Positions 22,136 through 33,721 of a DNA stretch of 64,000 nucleotides are shown here, in pieces. The position numbers were made by a program, and so were the translations under genes. The notes below the pieces were generated by a model. It had not been told where the DNA came from. It worked only from the letters and a program-made list of their open reading frames with translations, and made no database searches. The DNA is from Symsagittifera roscoffensis (Eukaryota; Xenacoelomorpha; Acoela; Convolutidae). The stretch's first letter is position 1, and every line of letters begins with the position of its first letter. The stretch spans positions 7,207,624 through 7,271,623 of the forward strand of contig NC_087071.1 of NCBI RefSeq assembly GCF_963678635.1, written 5' to 3'.

Positions 22136-23484
22136 TGCACTCTAATATTTTCTTTCATATCTTTACTGTTTTGCAAATTTAGACATGAATTTGAAGATTA
22201 AAAAATATATAAACTCATCCTTTTCAGAAGATCCCCCTTGTTTGAAAAAAGTGTTAAAATCTTTTCAAATATTTTTTTGTTTTTCAAAATTTTTTCCGAA
22301 ATTTTTTTCAATTTTTTGTTCCAATTTTTTTTTCAATTTTTTTGCTTACAAATTTTTTTTTGTAATATTTTTTCAACATTTTTTTAAAAATTATTTTACA
22401 CATGTTTTATCAATTTTTTTTTCTCATTTTTCAAAAAAAAATGTTGTTTTCAGTTTTTTGATTTTTCTTTAAATTTCAGAAATGAAAAACACTCGTTGAA
22501 CAATTTTGAGTCTGTTTTTGAAGGAACTGTTTTTACTTTGCGTTAATATTGAATAAAGCTTTGGCTTCAATGCAACAAAATCTGTATTTATATATCCCGG
22601 AACTCGTCTTTAAACTTTAAAACTGTAAGCTTGCTATCTAAATTGCAGAGGAAGCGGTTCGATGGATAAATGTAGAGGTCGAATTTGTCCAAATTTCACG
22701 TTTCTTTTATAGTTTATTATAAAAATTTGGGTTTTTTTTTCGTTTTTATATCGTACTTTAGGCTTTCAGTGTCTGAGTACTAGAGGTGGCAGATGAAGTT
22801 GGGCTTCATAACCTCGTAGAGAAAGTTAAACATCTCAAACTTTGCTATTTCTAGTATACACGCTCCTACAATTGTGGGTACATACCATATAATTTTATAA
22901 TGTTAAAGCAGCCAATTCTTCACCAAACATTTTTGTAGGTTTCAATTTCAATCTTACTTATTTTTTGCATTGTTTCTTCAGCATTTCGTAAAACTTGATT
23001 TTCATTCTTTTTCTTTCTGACACACACATTTTCCCATAAACTGAACTGATCAATAATTTGGACACGGCTTCTTCAAACGTGTTTTTTGCCGCTTTCCGTG
23101 TGTATGTATTTGGAGTTATGTACGATTCGAGTCACAATTCTTGTTTAAGCTTTACGATGCGATACAGTTTTGTAACACTCAGGCCAATCTTTACGTAGAG
23201 TTTCAGAAGTTTAAAACGAATTATATGTTGAGTCTTATCATGTAGAGTTTGTAATAGCTTTCTCTCTTTACCTATTGCGGGTCTCCAGAGTTACAGAGTT
23301 TTCATTGTATTTTTTTCATTAGTACTGAGAGATTTATTTTAGTATCTGCTTAACCAACCTTTTTGAACCACTTCCTTAGTGAGTTCCAGTGAATAATCAT
23401 GATGACTTGACTTTCATGCAACAACTGAGGTTTTTTTTAATCAATTCCAACAACATTACCGTAGTTTGAATCGTCAGGGTTTGC
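22136..23484. other. AT-rich stretch where the polymerase palm/thumb should be
   Basis: Between the palm motif A region (23,485 onward) and the C-terminal part there is about 1.3 kb of T-rich sequence (22,250-22,460 is nearly pure T/TTTCA runs) with no protein resemblance. Polymerase motifs B and C (with the YxDTDS box) belong here and are not visible. It is either a replacement by unrelated DNA, an intron, or complete decay. Confidence 0.6.
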
Positions 23485-26245
23485 TTAAATTTCTTCTATT
23501 GTCATGGAACTCTCATCTTCATTTTCATGAGTATATCTTTCATTTCTAACCTCGATTGTCTTGATATGGCGTGCGGGCAGGTTGTGAGTCTGCATTACTC
23601 CACCGTAAAAATTGTTCCCATCAACCATGAAGTCATATGTAGTATCTTTGCTAGCATTAAACGTTTCATTCAAATGTCTGTTGTTTGCAGTGAACTGTCG
23701 TTTTTCAAATAATAACGCAGTTCCAACTCGCATCAACTTATCAATTATGTCTAAATGATTTGGATCCGTTAGCAATTCGACATCAGCTTTACACAATTTC
23801 TTGAAACCTCACCGGCCAAATCTGAAGCGTTGAAATGATGAGCGCACCCAAGGCCATATTCTTCATAGCTGAGAGAGCAAATTTCCTAAAAAGAAACAAG
23901 CTAGGAGCAATGTGTCACAAGACAAAAATAAGTCATGATAGTCGAGCAGGCTCTGACAAATAAATTGATTGAAAACTGACTTCGCTTCAATCAAGTTCTT
24001 GGAATCAATAGCATATTTATGTCCGTCTAATTTATTCGCCCACTTTTCGAGAGACGGTATTTATTTTTCGTCAAACTTTTTACGGTCAGCCATGTAATTA
24101 TAAGGAAAAACTTCTTTTTCGCGTATGAAATTTCTACAGATTTGGCTTACGTTTTGAAAAGGGTTTTCCTGAATTGTAATACTGTTGTCAGGCAAAATGT
24201 CTATTAATTTGTGTAGTGATGAGTGAAGAAACTTGCAATAATCAAGGAATTGAAAATAATCATAACTTTTTTGCGTAGTTTAATCTTTTTGTGTTATTGT
24301 TTTGATAAATACTCTGATAATTAGTGAAAAATAAATCTTGCCGTTGAAAGGATTGATTTATATTAAACTACGCGAGTCAGTTTCGTTGAGAGCTAGATAT
24401 GTATGATGCATATCATAATTCTGCTAATTATGTCCAACGCGAGGAAGATAATTTATGTTTCCTAGCGCTAAGTTACATTAGTTTTGGGTCCATCCCAAGA
24501 AAATTACCCAAAGAGTGACAGTGATCCAGGCATTTTTTTTTGCTTTCACTAAAGTTTTCTCGACAGATCCAACAGGTTCTAGTTTCTTCTTTACACAGTT
24601 GGCTATGGTCTCCCAAAAAATATGGAACTTTTCGTTTATAGATGCAAACATCTCGAGCTAACAGAAAATTTTCTAAACAATTTTCAGAGCTATCAAGACT
24701 AAAGAAAAATGATTCTGAGGACTCATGATCAATTGCAATACCCGGAGGTTTCATGTTTTTCTAGAACGCGAGATCATGGAATTTTTGTGTTGTTCATACA
24801 TGAAGTAATGGATGTGAAAACAAATAACAATCTGTGCATTTCAGAGAGAGTGAAACTTTCAAACTTGTGGCAACCATTTTCGACTGTCATCTTTATCACT
24901 ACAGCTCGTTCAATATCTTCACATAATCGAGCGTGCGTTTTATGATCAATTTCGTTGTAATGAATTAGGAAACATTTATGGCACAACTGCAGGAAATTTC
25001 GAAATTTTTGCTTTGGAACTCCGCGACAAATCGTAGCAGGTCTTTTATCAAAACCAAGTGGTGCATTCCGGGTTTATATGAGAAAATCAGATCCATGACG
25101 AAATTATCTGAACTTTCAAATTTTGAGTCAATCATTGGAATGAGATCTCTATTTGGATATTGGAACACGTTTACTTGAACGTTATTAATTCTCTCGAATT
25201 GAGTAATCATGTTCAGGCTCTAGGCATAATGAAATAGTCGGATGCGTGATGCGTTCTGGGCTTTGTATAGGTGTGTGAATCAGTCTCTCAAAATTTAGGG
25301 TCATCTAACCTCCCAACGATAAGATCAGGCTTGTATCTAAAATGATAGGCGGCAGTGTAGCATAACAAAAAGAAATTATGGTCGCAGTGAGTACGAATAC
25401 TAATCAGTTGTTGACAAATTGCTAATTTTTCAGGGAGTGATATAAACGAACAGCCTCCTATTGGTAACACATTTCCGAATTCAATGTACAATTCATTTAC
25501 ACGCTCATTTACCGTGGGTTCAATTCTTCCGGAACACATCTTCGATTTTCCGAGCTTTTCGAGAAATAAATCATCAGATACACCGTTTGCATTTAGGGGC
25601 TTCATCATAGAATTAGCGAAAATTTCAACGCGTTCGTCTTCAGGTTGCTGCATCCTTTGGTCCGAAACAACTGTAGCATGCTTGATTAACATAAGTTTAG
25701 CCAAAAAATGTACTTTGCAGGGTCCATTACAAGTTCTATCGACTAAAAAACTTTGAATCTCATTGTTTTTCAATGTCACAAACTCGATCAGATCATGTTA
25801 AATAATTTAACGTGAAATATGAAAGTCAAAACCGTATTTTTCATGGCTCACTCATGAACTTCAATTAAAGCGGGAATGTTATCAATATTGCTGGCCAAGG
25901 TGGTTGAGCTAAAGGGGCCGCTGTGTGATGTGTGTTGTTGATTCAAAACAGTTAGCCCATGCTCTGACTGCATGTGATCCCTGAACTCTTCAAAATCAAA
26001 AAAACCATACCAACAAAACCGCAATCCATTGCTGAATTTCCAATGGTGTGATTCAATATGCTGCTGCAGATTTGATAGCAATAAACTACTAAGTTTACAA
26101 GGGTTGCCTTTTTTTTCAACAGTGTGGAAATTTCGTTCATGACAAGATCTATTCGTTTTTTAAAAAAAGGGACAAATTTAAACTTGAGAACCATTTTCCT
26201 CTGGAACTGATTTGTAGCGAAGCAAAAAAGGGAATGAATCAAAGC
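23485..26245 (-). pseudogene. Polinton B DNA polymerase B, N-terminal to palm region (decayed)
   Basis: Reading downward on the - strand there is first a zinc-finger-like CWYGFFDFEEFRDHMQSEH (about 26,020-25,950; the second Cys is Gly). A 163-codon frame at 25,779-25,288 follows (with RCSF-like linker and TAAYHFRYKPD), then 25,210-24,965 and 24,986-24,774. Next, 24,754-24,473 carries an endonuclease-VII-like His-Me finger CWICRENF...CLDHCHSLGNFLG. After that come exonuclease-region sequence with YHDLFLSCDTLLLA (about 23,940-23,905) and finally 23,796-23,485 with DVELLTDP and the palm motif A, VDGNNFYGGVMQ. These are the successive blocks of a protein-primed family B polymerase. At least five frame breaks or stops were seen. 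Confidence 0.85.
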
Positions 26246-27471
26246 TAAAGGCCAAAACGTTTAAAATACTGCGGCTAGTTTTTGTTTTTCTCCCTTCTCG
26301 GTGTGAATTTGAATTGTTTTTCTCGTTTAATTTTGAATTTGAACACTTTACCCGCCAAAGTTTGAATTAGAGTTAGATTTAAACCAAAATGTGTAGAAAA
26401 TATAACAAAAATGTTTGTTTTTTACAATAAGAATCGTTCGAAAAACTTGTTTGGAAGGAAACGTATAACAAAAAGAAGTTAATTACCTTTAGTTATTAAA
26501 CTTTTCAAAACGATAAATTTCGATTAGGCCAACGATGTTCGAATCTGTTGAAAAATTTTTTCTCGCAAAAGTTCGTATTGTAGTTGTTTTCTCACCAGAA
26601 ACACATAAAGTCAATTTTGCTTTGCGTTCAAATTTTCAAAAAGTTTCAAAACCGTTGCACTTAGAAAATCAATACCAACTAAAATTATATGTGTTTTTTT
26701 AAAGATACCTTATGAATATTAAGAAATCAGTCAATAATTTTTCTGATGCAATAAAGATACATGTGAATTTCAAAGTTCAAGAGTTAATCCAACTTCTGTT
26801 TTTTCCACTAAAACTATCACATATTGGACCGTGTAACAAAAGTTGGAAAACTGGTATATGATGAGGCTTCTTCAAAAAGAATTGTCTGTATCACTTCAAT
26901 GGCTGGTCTGAGATGGTCGTGCAACATATCAAAATACTTCTTCTAACCAGTCAATGTACAGAAGTCTGAAGACTATTGGACCTCATGTTTACCAGATTAA
27001 AATTTTCAAAATTTTTCCGAGATTCAAAAATTCAAGTTTTTTTGTATTTTGATTAAAGACTTGTCCATCATTCGGTTATCTTTTTATGCTCTCGTTTTCC
27101 TAGCAACTTGACAAGTGATGCATTAAGAGGCAGAGAACTTTAATTTTCATAATGACTAATTATAAAAACCAAATGAGAGCTATCAATCTGAGTTTTTTGT
27201 TTAAATCTTTATACACTATAAAACCAAATGAAAATCAAACAAACGCAATCTCATTTTCAAAGTTAAAAAAAATCTAAACATTCCTGAGTTTTTTCTAATG
27301 ATGTTAGCTTTCGCTTTTTCTCTGGCTCAAGACATAGAGAAGGAGTCAAGTTCTCTCATGGAGTCATGTGGTTACTCACTGTAGCTACAGGGGTGCGCGT
27401 TGGAGTTGAACAATCTGGTTCATCAAGCCATGGTGACACTGTAGGAGAAATATCGGCTTTCGTGGTAACAC
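26246..27471. other. AT-rich stretch without a recognisable gene inside Polinton B
   Basis: It lies upstream of the polymerase N-terminus. No protein resemblance in any frame. It probably holds the polymerase promoter, but no specific element can be named. Confidence 0.5.
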
Positions 27472-27725
27472 TTATTGGTGATTCAACGTGGTCCATTCGC
27501 CATAACCGTTCAAAAAAATCAATACTGATTTTGTTAAAGTTGAAAAAACAATCTGAAGGGCGAGAAGCTCGTCAGTGTCTGTATATTTTCCGGGATTTGA
27601 AGGGCAAATCAAATACTCTAAATTGAGTTCTGCTTCTTCCTCCGACAAATTTAAGAAAAGTTTACTGAATAAATGTTTAAAAAAATTTTGCGTATCATGA
27701 TGTGATTTGTGCAAGTCCACACATC
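27472..27725 (-). pseudogene. Possible OTU-type cysteine protease C-terminal half
   Basis: Reading the - strand from a TTTATTTCAG acceptor-like site (about 27,734-27,725), the frame encodes a helical, His-containing stretch (DLHKSHHDTQNFF), an acidic helix, then CPSNPGKYTDTDELLALQIV and ITKSVLIFLNG-like strands with GEWTTLNH. Gly-x-Tyr/Trp-x-D/G-x-x-E-L-x-A-L followed by hydrophobic strands and a short Gly-(E/D)-W motif resembles the OTU deubiquitinase fold. The catalytic DGNC block is not present and the final His cannot be assigned. It lies between polymerase and ATPase in Polinton B. Assignment is tentative. Confidence 0.3.
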
Positions 27726-28266
27726 TGAAATAAAACTGTTTTTTTTTGTTAGTTAGTTCAACAAAACTACGCAAACCGGTTTGATAAAAAATAGTTTTTT
27801 CGTGATTTGAATATCCAGCAATGTTATAACAAGGCTTTTTTGAAGAAAAAAAAACAAGAAAAAAAAGAACATAACGCGGAAAAAAATTGAATTGATTTTA
27901 AAATAAGGGTTTGCTTTTACAAAATTAGTAACTTTACGACCTGCTATGTATAAATTTATCGGTTTACTAAGGAGGGCATGTAGGTTAATTATGTTATAAT
28001 GCATGGTATTCTATTTATATCTCTTTTGCGTTAAAACAGATAGCTTGTATAAAAAACTACCTTTGATTATTAAAACTTATGACGCCCATTAATAAGAGGA
28101 CCAAATCTATTTAACCAAATTGCAATCCCAAACGTTTGCGAAAAAAAGTACATATTTGCTCATGTTAAATTAGATACAACGCTTTCTTTTGCAGACCAAA
28201 ACAAGCAAGCGAAACTCTTAGTATTAAATTTTAAAATCAAGTTACTTTGAAGTTTTAGTTGTTACA

Positions 28267-28391
28267 ATGAATAAAAAGAAATTAAACACCAAAGCAAATG
28301 CAGATAAAAAATTTGGTGATTACTATTTCGATATTTCGGAAAACAGTAAAAGATTAGAGCGTGATACATTGGAAACATTTGACCAAGCTGG
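28267..28391 (+). CDS. Short exon-like frame (unknown)
   Basis: Starts ATG at 28,267 (MNKKKLNTKANADKKFGDYY) and stays open to a GTACGT donor-like site at about 28,391. Around 28,500-28,640 other frames read like hydrophilic nuclear protein ending at a stop. The two together could be exons of a small Polinton gene. No family is recognised. Confidence 0.25.
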
Positions 28392-28639
28392 TACGTATGT
28401 TTTCTTGAAAATTTCCTAAAAGGAAGAGGAGATGTTGAATGGATTGTGTGAAACGACTTTCCTCAACCAACGAACAGTTTTCAAAATTACTAAAACGGGG
28501 AAAGTGAACCCGAGCGCAAACGAATGAAATTTCCGAAACTGTTGAAATCAAAAACAAACCACAGTCTAATTGTAAACGTGCCAAAAAATCTCAGTTTTTC
28601 GCAAATACTAACAATTTCAAGCACGACTCGAATTAATTT

Positions 28640-30230
28640 TCTTCACAAACTGGAAGAAGCTATGTTCGTAGTTGTGTTACCCGATATTTTCAAAAAGTTT
28701 CAACCAAATTTCAAATTTGTTGCTACTGAAAAAACTTGTTCAAAAATTATGCTTTAGGAAGCCCTTTCAGAATTGAGAATTGTCATTTTTCAGTTGAAAA
28801 TGACAGAAAAATCCCTTTACTATATATCGATTCAAGTAGATTCAGAGGAACATCAAAAAAACATTTTTTTCTTTCCCAAAATATTTCAGTGTTCAATTAA
28901 TTAGTTACTCCTGCCAAAGATGTCAAAGGACACGGCAAGTAATTTGACAAGCTTAAACTAGCTCTCACTTACTCAGCACAAACTGTTCCAGCCAATCTCG
29001 ATTCGTAAGAAATCACTGCAATCACTGCAATCAAAAATTTTTTTACCAGTTTATTGCTTTCTGCAATATCATCTAACAAACAAACTTCGTCAAATCAAAA
29101 CGTCTGCGGAAAATCTCCTGCCATTGTGGATCAGAAACCAATTGATAATACTGTTACGCATGCTGCATTATCGACGTCAAACAAATCCGCAAGAATTTTG
29201 ACTGCAGTCTCAGTGAAACACACAGGGTGAAGACAGGTTTAAACAGATGAGATGAATACCGAAACGTTCAAAAGATTTTAAAGTTTAATTACCTGATCAC
29301 GTTCTGTCAATTTTTGAAAAATAATGAATATTTTGACAAGTTTTTATGGAAAACCTATTTTCGATAATAGTGATTTATTTTTGAAAAATTTTGTTGAAGA
29401 GGAAGTTAAGTTTTAATTGATACTATTCGTAATCCCTTTTTTATTATGCGTTCATTAAATTTAATTTAAATTTTCAATTTAAAACTGTTCATGAAATTTT
29501 AGCAGATGAAAAAAAATATTTTCCGGAAAAATCAGCAAATCAGTATTTTTCAGCCACTTGTTTCTACTATCCTGAATTTCGTTTCGAAAAAAAATTGACC
29601 GTATGGTGGTTTAATTAGAATAGAAAATTCGTCGTTCGACAGACAGTTAAAACAATTCAACTTTCTTAGAATACTTGCATTAAAGCATGACGCAGCAGCA
29701 TATTTGCAAAAAAAAAGATACGGACCTGGGTACGCATTTTTTTTTTGCTTTTTAAAATAAAAAAGTGTTAGCTAGGTCACGTGACAGGTATTGCGTTTTT
29801 CTTATTTCTCAATCCAAAATTATTTCGATTGTTGGAATGATGAGTGAAAGTCATGTTAACCCAAAAATAAAATCGGAAGATTTAAATGCGGCAAGAAACC
29901 TTTCATCTTTGAGAAAGGCTTCCGTTTGCTCTACCAAAAAGCTTATACAGTTCATTTTCTGCCAACAGTTTAATTCAACAAATTCTCAAATGAAGAGAAA
30001 AAGCTTAAAATTGTGAATTTAGATTCCTGCACGGGGGCTTCGTTGAACGAAGGTGAATACAATTACTCATACTTGGAACATGTTTATGACAGCATTCGTT
30101 TGAGGAACTCAAACTTCTAATTTTTTGCTAGAGGATTCCAAAATTTTGTTTTATTAGCTGAATACTTGAAAACTCGCGTGTCAAATTTAAACAAATTTGG
30201 CTTCCCAAAGCTTAAGTTGTTTTGGTACAA
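28640..30230. other. AT-rich stretch with only weak coding signals
   Basis: A frame at 29,765-30,016 contains VNPKIKSEDLNAARNLSSL, which is somewhat gene-like, but it is isolated and unrecognised. The rest is AT-rich DNA with stops. An integrase would be expected somewhere in this element; I do not see one here. Confidence 0.4.
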
Positions 30231-30676
30231 GAAAAGCATATTTACAAACGACATTTCCTCGCATCATTTATCAAAAACATTGTACCCGTAGAAATTCCAA
30301 AGTTTTTTTTTCAATTGGATACAAATTTAAATGTCCAAGAACGCATAAATTTGGTGGTTGTGGTGTTAGAAAAAAATTTTCGGAAACATACGACAGACAA
30401 AGCATAGCTAGATATATAACAAAAAACAAATCAAACGGCAATCGGTCAGAGAGAAAAACATATTTACAAACGACATTTCCTCGCATCATTTATCAAAAAC
30501 ATTGTACCCGTAGAAAGTCCAAAGTATTTTTCAATTGGATACAAAATTAAATGTCCAATAATGCATAAATTTGTCGGTTGTGGTGGTAGAAAAAGTTTTT
30601 CGGAAACATACGACAGACAAACCATAGCTAGATATATAACAAAAAACAAATCAAACGGGAATCGGTCAGAGAGAAA
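30231..30676 (+). repeat. 222-bp tandem duplication upstream of the ATPase
   Basis: 30,231-30,452 is repeated as 30,453-30,676 with a few substitutions and one or two small indels (beginning GAAAA-CATATTTACAAACGAC and ending CAATCGGTCAGAGAG). The unit has a frame with GGCGVRKKFSETYDRQSIAR / GGRKSFSETYDRQTIAR, so it may duplicate an N-terminal coding segment. Confidence 0.95.
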
Positions 30677-30899
30677 AAAATGCGATTGGTATGCAGTTGT
30701 AACAATCAACCTTGATACAATCAAGCAACAAATTTTTCTTAAAAACATGGAAAAAGTAGAAACCACTGTCGAGAACAATGATTGCGCCTTTGCAGACATT
30801 GGTGGTGTCAAACAGTTTTTATCTGATGGAAACAGATCCTAGAAATTCTGTTTCTCTTCCCTCTGCAGAAGTTGTCTTGTTCTCACAAATCTGTTTTAT

Positions 30900-31663
30900 T
30901 TCCATTTTGCTACCTTTATATCTTTCAAAACTGCTCATTTACAAGCTAAGTTGTGACGTGCGATTTCGCTTTCGATACTGTCCAGTACAGTTGGTTACAT
31001 ATTACTTAATCCCAAGTTGCATTAGTAATCTCATTTCAACGAAAAATTGTCTTTTTATGTCCCTTGTTTTTTCGAATGCTTCTCAGAGGTACATCCATCG
31101 CAAACAAAATGTTTTTTTTTATCTTCACGATCAACCCAAATACCGTTCTTTTGTTTTTTACATAAAAATGATTTTGAATTCACAAAATTTTCCGTCTTTG
31201 AAATTTTTACTAACTTATGGGATTGCATGATTGTCTTTGATTATACCTGTAAAACGTTTTTTTTGAGAAAGCATTTGTTGAATTAGCTACAGCAGGCCGA
31301 CATAAAAATGTTCATATTATTTATATCAGCAAAGTAAACAATCACGTACAATAGATTTGAATACAACTCATTTATTTTCATTAAAATTATCTCGAGACAT
31401 TCAACAAATTTCAAATTGATTGTTTAGGCAAACAATTGAATAATGCTAAATTCTTCCGCCATGCGTATCAGTTGGCAGCGAAAGAAGGTTTTGGTCATCT
31501 GTTGGCAGACTTAAATCCCAAAACTTCAGAATTTCTTCGTTACTCCTCAAATATTTTTCTACCACTGCCAACCCTTTCCTATTTACCACCCTCAAAAGCA
31601 GTCCTCACATCTCTTGAAACTGAGAGAGAACAGTTCTTGTATATTGAAGCAAACACTCAATAG
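30900..31663 (+). pseudogene. Polinton B A32-like packaging ATPase (decayed)
   Basis: The genome-packaging ATPase. The frame at about 31,210-31,240 gives a Walker-B-like CMIVFDYTC (canonical hhhhDD; the second Asp is Tyr). A frameshift then leads to FVELATAGRHKNVHIIYIS (about 31,270-31,330), the conserved region after Walker B, in which Polinton ATPases have an R-H-x-N-x-x-(V/I)-I-Y-(V/I) motif. After more breaks, the open frame at 31,436-31,663 encodes the C-terminal FRHAYQLAAKEGFGHLLADL and PKTSEFLRYSSNIF. Its last part parallels the fragment at 6,170-6,260 in Polinton A. The Walker A loop was not found. It lies just upstream of the small basic gene. Confidence 0.75.
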
Positions 31664-31674
31664 TCACCATTGTA

Positions 31675-31913
31675 GATCAATTTTGCTAAGAGCTGATTCA
31701 AATTCTATTAGATTTCTTTGGGATTGTTTTGTAATAATTTTTATTGGGCATGTACCAGCTAACAAAAATTTCATCTCGAGTAAGAAAGTACCATTAAAAA
31801 ATTTATTGACATTAAATTCAGTATCCAATAAAAACGAAAAGTTTAGGCAAACAATATTTCAAAGGATGAATCAATCGAAGATCGTGAAATTATTTGAGAA
31901 ACAAGAAACTTAG
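31675..31913 (+). pseudogene. Small basic Polinton protein (decayed)
   Basis: Part of a frame ending at 31,911-31,913 downstream of the ATPase. It contains FIGHVPANKNFISSKKVPLK and SVSNKNEKFRQTIFQR, a hydrophobic helix followed by Lys/Arg-rich repeats, corresponding in position and character to 6,247-6,489 in Polinton A. Function is unknown; it is a common accompaniment of the ATPase in Polintons. Confidence 0.45.
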
Positions 31914-32077
31914 TCATGTATGATGGTGATTTCATTCCTCGTAAAACATAAGCTCCAGCTTCCTCATTCCTCTCAAACCATAAGCTCCAGATGAGAAAAC
32001 TGTACCACAATCTCAAATCCTTCATAATCCATCGTTTAATGACAAATCATCTCAAATCATTTATTTAAAGCGATTTC

Positions 32078-32362
32078 GTGAACGAAATACCAGGCATGAC
32101 ACCCACCACCATAAACACAACTCCTATTCTTTTAACCCCTAATATAAAAGAAACAAATCTTCAAAAGAAAAATCTAACTGCTCCTACAAAATTCAGTAGA
32201 GATGATGATGATGAAGCAGAAAAAGATGTTGAATCAGACATTTCTCTGCAGCAAACAAGTTCAAAGAGAGTAGAAAAAGACGATGAAAAGATTAATGGAA
32301 AATCGCTAATGGAAGCTAACAAAATGGAAAGTGCTCGTATTAAAGCAGTTGTTCGAAGTTGA
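32078..32362 (+). CDS. Hydrophilic acidic/basic protein of Polinton B (94 codons, unknown)
   Basis: An uninterrupted frame with a Thr/Pro-rich start and an acidic run (SRDDDDEAEKDVESD) followed by a Lys-rich tail. The true start is uncertain because the annotated first ATG is internal to an AT-rich leader. It sits between the basic protein and the penton-like gene. It is low complexity, and no family is recognised. Confidence 0.35.
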   Translation: MNEIPGMTPTTINTTPILLTPNIKETNLQKKNLTAPTKFSRDDDDEAEKDVESDISLQQTSSKRVEKDDEKINGKSLMEANKMESARIKAVVRS

Positions 32363-32554
32363 ATCCCCGAATTTAGATGTTGACTGATCTGTTTTAATTC
32401 AAGGGAAGCCGACATGCGTTAAAACTGAATCTTTTTTGTACGTTATACAACAAAACACAAAAAAACTTGAGGGAGTATTTTTTCTACAAATATTGAAAGA
32501 ACTGAATGTTGATCCTTAGAGTCCAACACCTTAGAACCTTAGAGTCCAACACTT

Positions 32555-33192
32555 ATGCCGAATAGATTCTCCGCTCGCTTAAAATTGAAGCAGCTAAGCC
32601 CTCATTGTCTTCCTTTGTCTCCGACAATCCGACAAATGATGAATCGAAGAGATCAAAACCCTCCGCTTCGAAGACTCGATCGGCAACTCTCAAACCCAAA
32701 ACCAAGCACTCCGACAAAAGAAAACCCGTAAAAAACAATTTTTCTCCACAAACGACGACGATGATAAAAACTATGATAGCAGTTTAGAGTTGTTTGCGAC
32801 GTCAACAAAAGAATAGAAATCCTACTATCAGCGAAGAAAAGAAACTCAAATTACTGTGCACGAAAGTTCCAGCTGCGTTTGGAAGCGTAAAAAACTTAAC
32901 AAATGCTTGACGTGGATTCTCGCCGAAAAAAATTTCTGAGATCTCAAAAATCTAATACAAGTATGGATTGTTTCGTAAAACATATACTCGCATGTATGGA
33001 CGGAGATTGGAAAATGTTCTCTCAGAAATAATTTTCCCAACGAAATTAAACAATGTTACTGATAAAGAAGTTACGTACGTCAGAGCATCCGAAGTAGTAG
33101 CCAGTAAATCGAACGCTGGCGACCGGAATACAATTTCTAGACCTTATTATGATGAAAATTTTTTATCAAATCAGGAGAGTACATTTTATTAA
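32555..33192 (+). pseudogene. Fragmented hydrophilic reading frames, possibly N-terminal part of the penton-like gene
   Basis: Two separate frames, 32,605-32,787 (Lys/Ser/Thr-rich, KPSASKTRSATLKPKTKH) and 32,968-33,192 (with YVRASEVVASKSNAGDRNT), have coding-like composition but are out of phase with each other. They lie where a long capsid gene is expected. The equivalent of the PG-L-Y motif seen at 7.9 kb in Polinton A was not found here. Confidence 0.25.
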
Positions 33193-33287
33193 AACATTGT
33201 TTCAAAATGTTGAAAATTACGAAAAGCATAAGTATTTGGAAGAATCCAAATGAACGAATTTCATTCCCAAGTCCTTGAATACCGAGT

Positions 33288-33657
33288 TTGATAGGCTACA
33301 ATGCAAAGCTTGGCGAGAAGGGAAGAAGCGAATTGTACGAATCTCATTTCCCACGTGACTTGTTTAGTGTGACTAGTCTAATTTTTGTCTTTTTTGTCAT
33401 TATTCAATACCAAACTGTTGGAGATGCAAAGGCCCATTGTTGGGCTTCCTTGATTCAAGTAGACACATCAAAAACGGAAGTACCTGCAGCATTGAACCTT
33501 ATCATCAAAAAAACTCCACTAACTTAGGCTTCAAAAAATCATTCACTTCATCCGTACAATCCAAACGGTACAATTGCTCACAGAAACTGGAAGACGTGTG
33601 CCCTTTGCAGGAACTGGTAAAGTTTTGTTGACTTCAAAATTCAAGCGCTTTGATTGA
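33288..33657 (+). pseudogene. Penton-like (minor capsid) protein, C-terminal part (decayed)
   Basis: A frame to 33,527 contains VGDAKAHCWASLIQVDTSK. A frameshift gives TVQLLTETGRRVPFAGTGKV from about 33,566, ending in a basic tail and a stop at 33,655-33,657. A (V/I)-x-(I/L)-x-x-(D/E)-TG-x-x-VPF-x-x-GKV-(L/V)-(L/V)-T-x-x-F ending is characteristic of the C-terminal jelly-roll segment of the predicted Polinton minor capsid protein. It lies immediately before the pX-like gene, as expected. Confidence 0.65.
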
Positions 33658-33721
33658 AAACCAATGGAGCAAAGTTATGCGAAGCTAGCTTCACTTCCTA
33701 ATTTCTCCTAACACTACGGAC

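Noticed and set aside
22185-22472. Phe-rich 95-codon frame
   Set aside because: It is a translation of near-pure T/TTTCA sequence, of low complexity without coding features.
31047-31286. A separate Phe-rich gene
   Set aside because: Only its end (Walker-B-like segment) is meaningful, as part of the broken ATPase.
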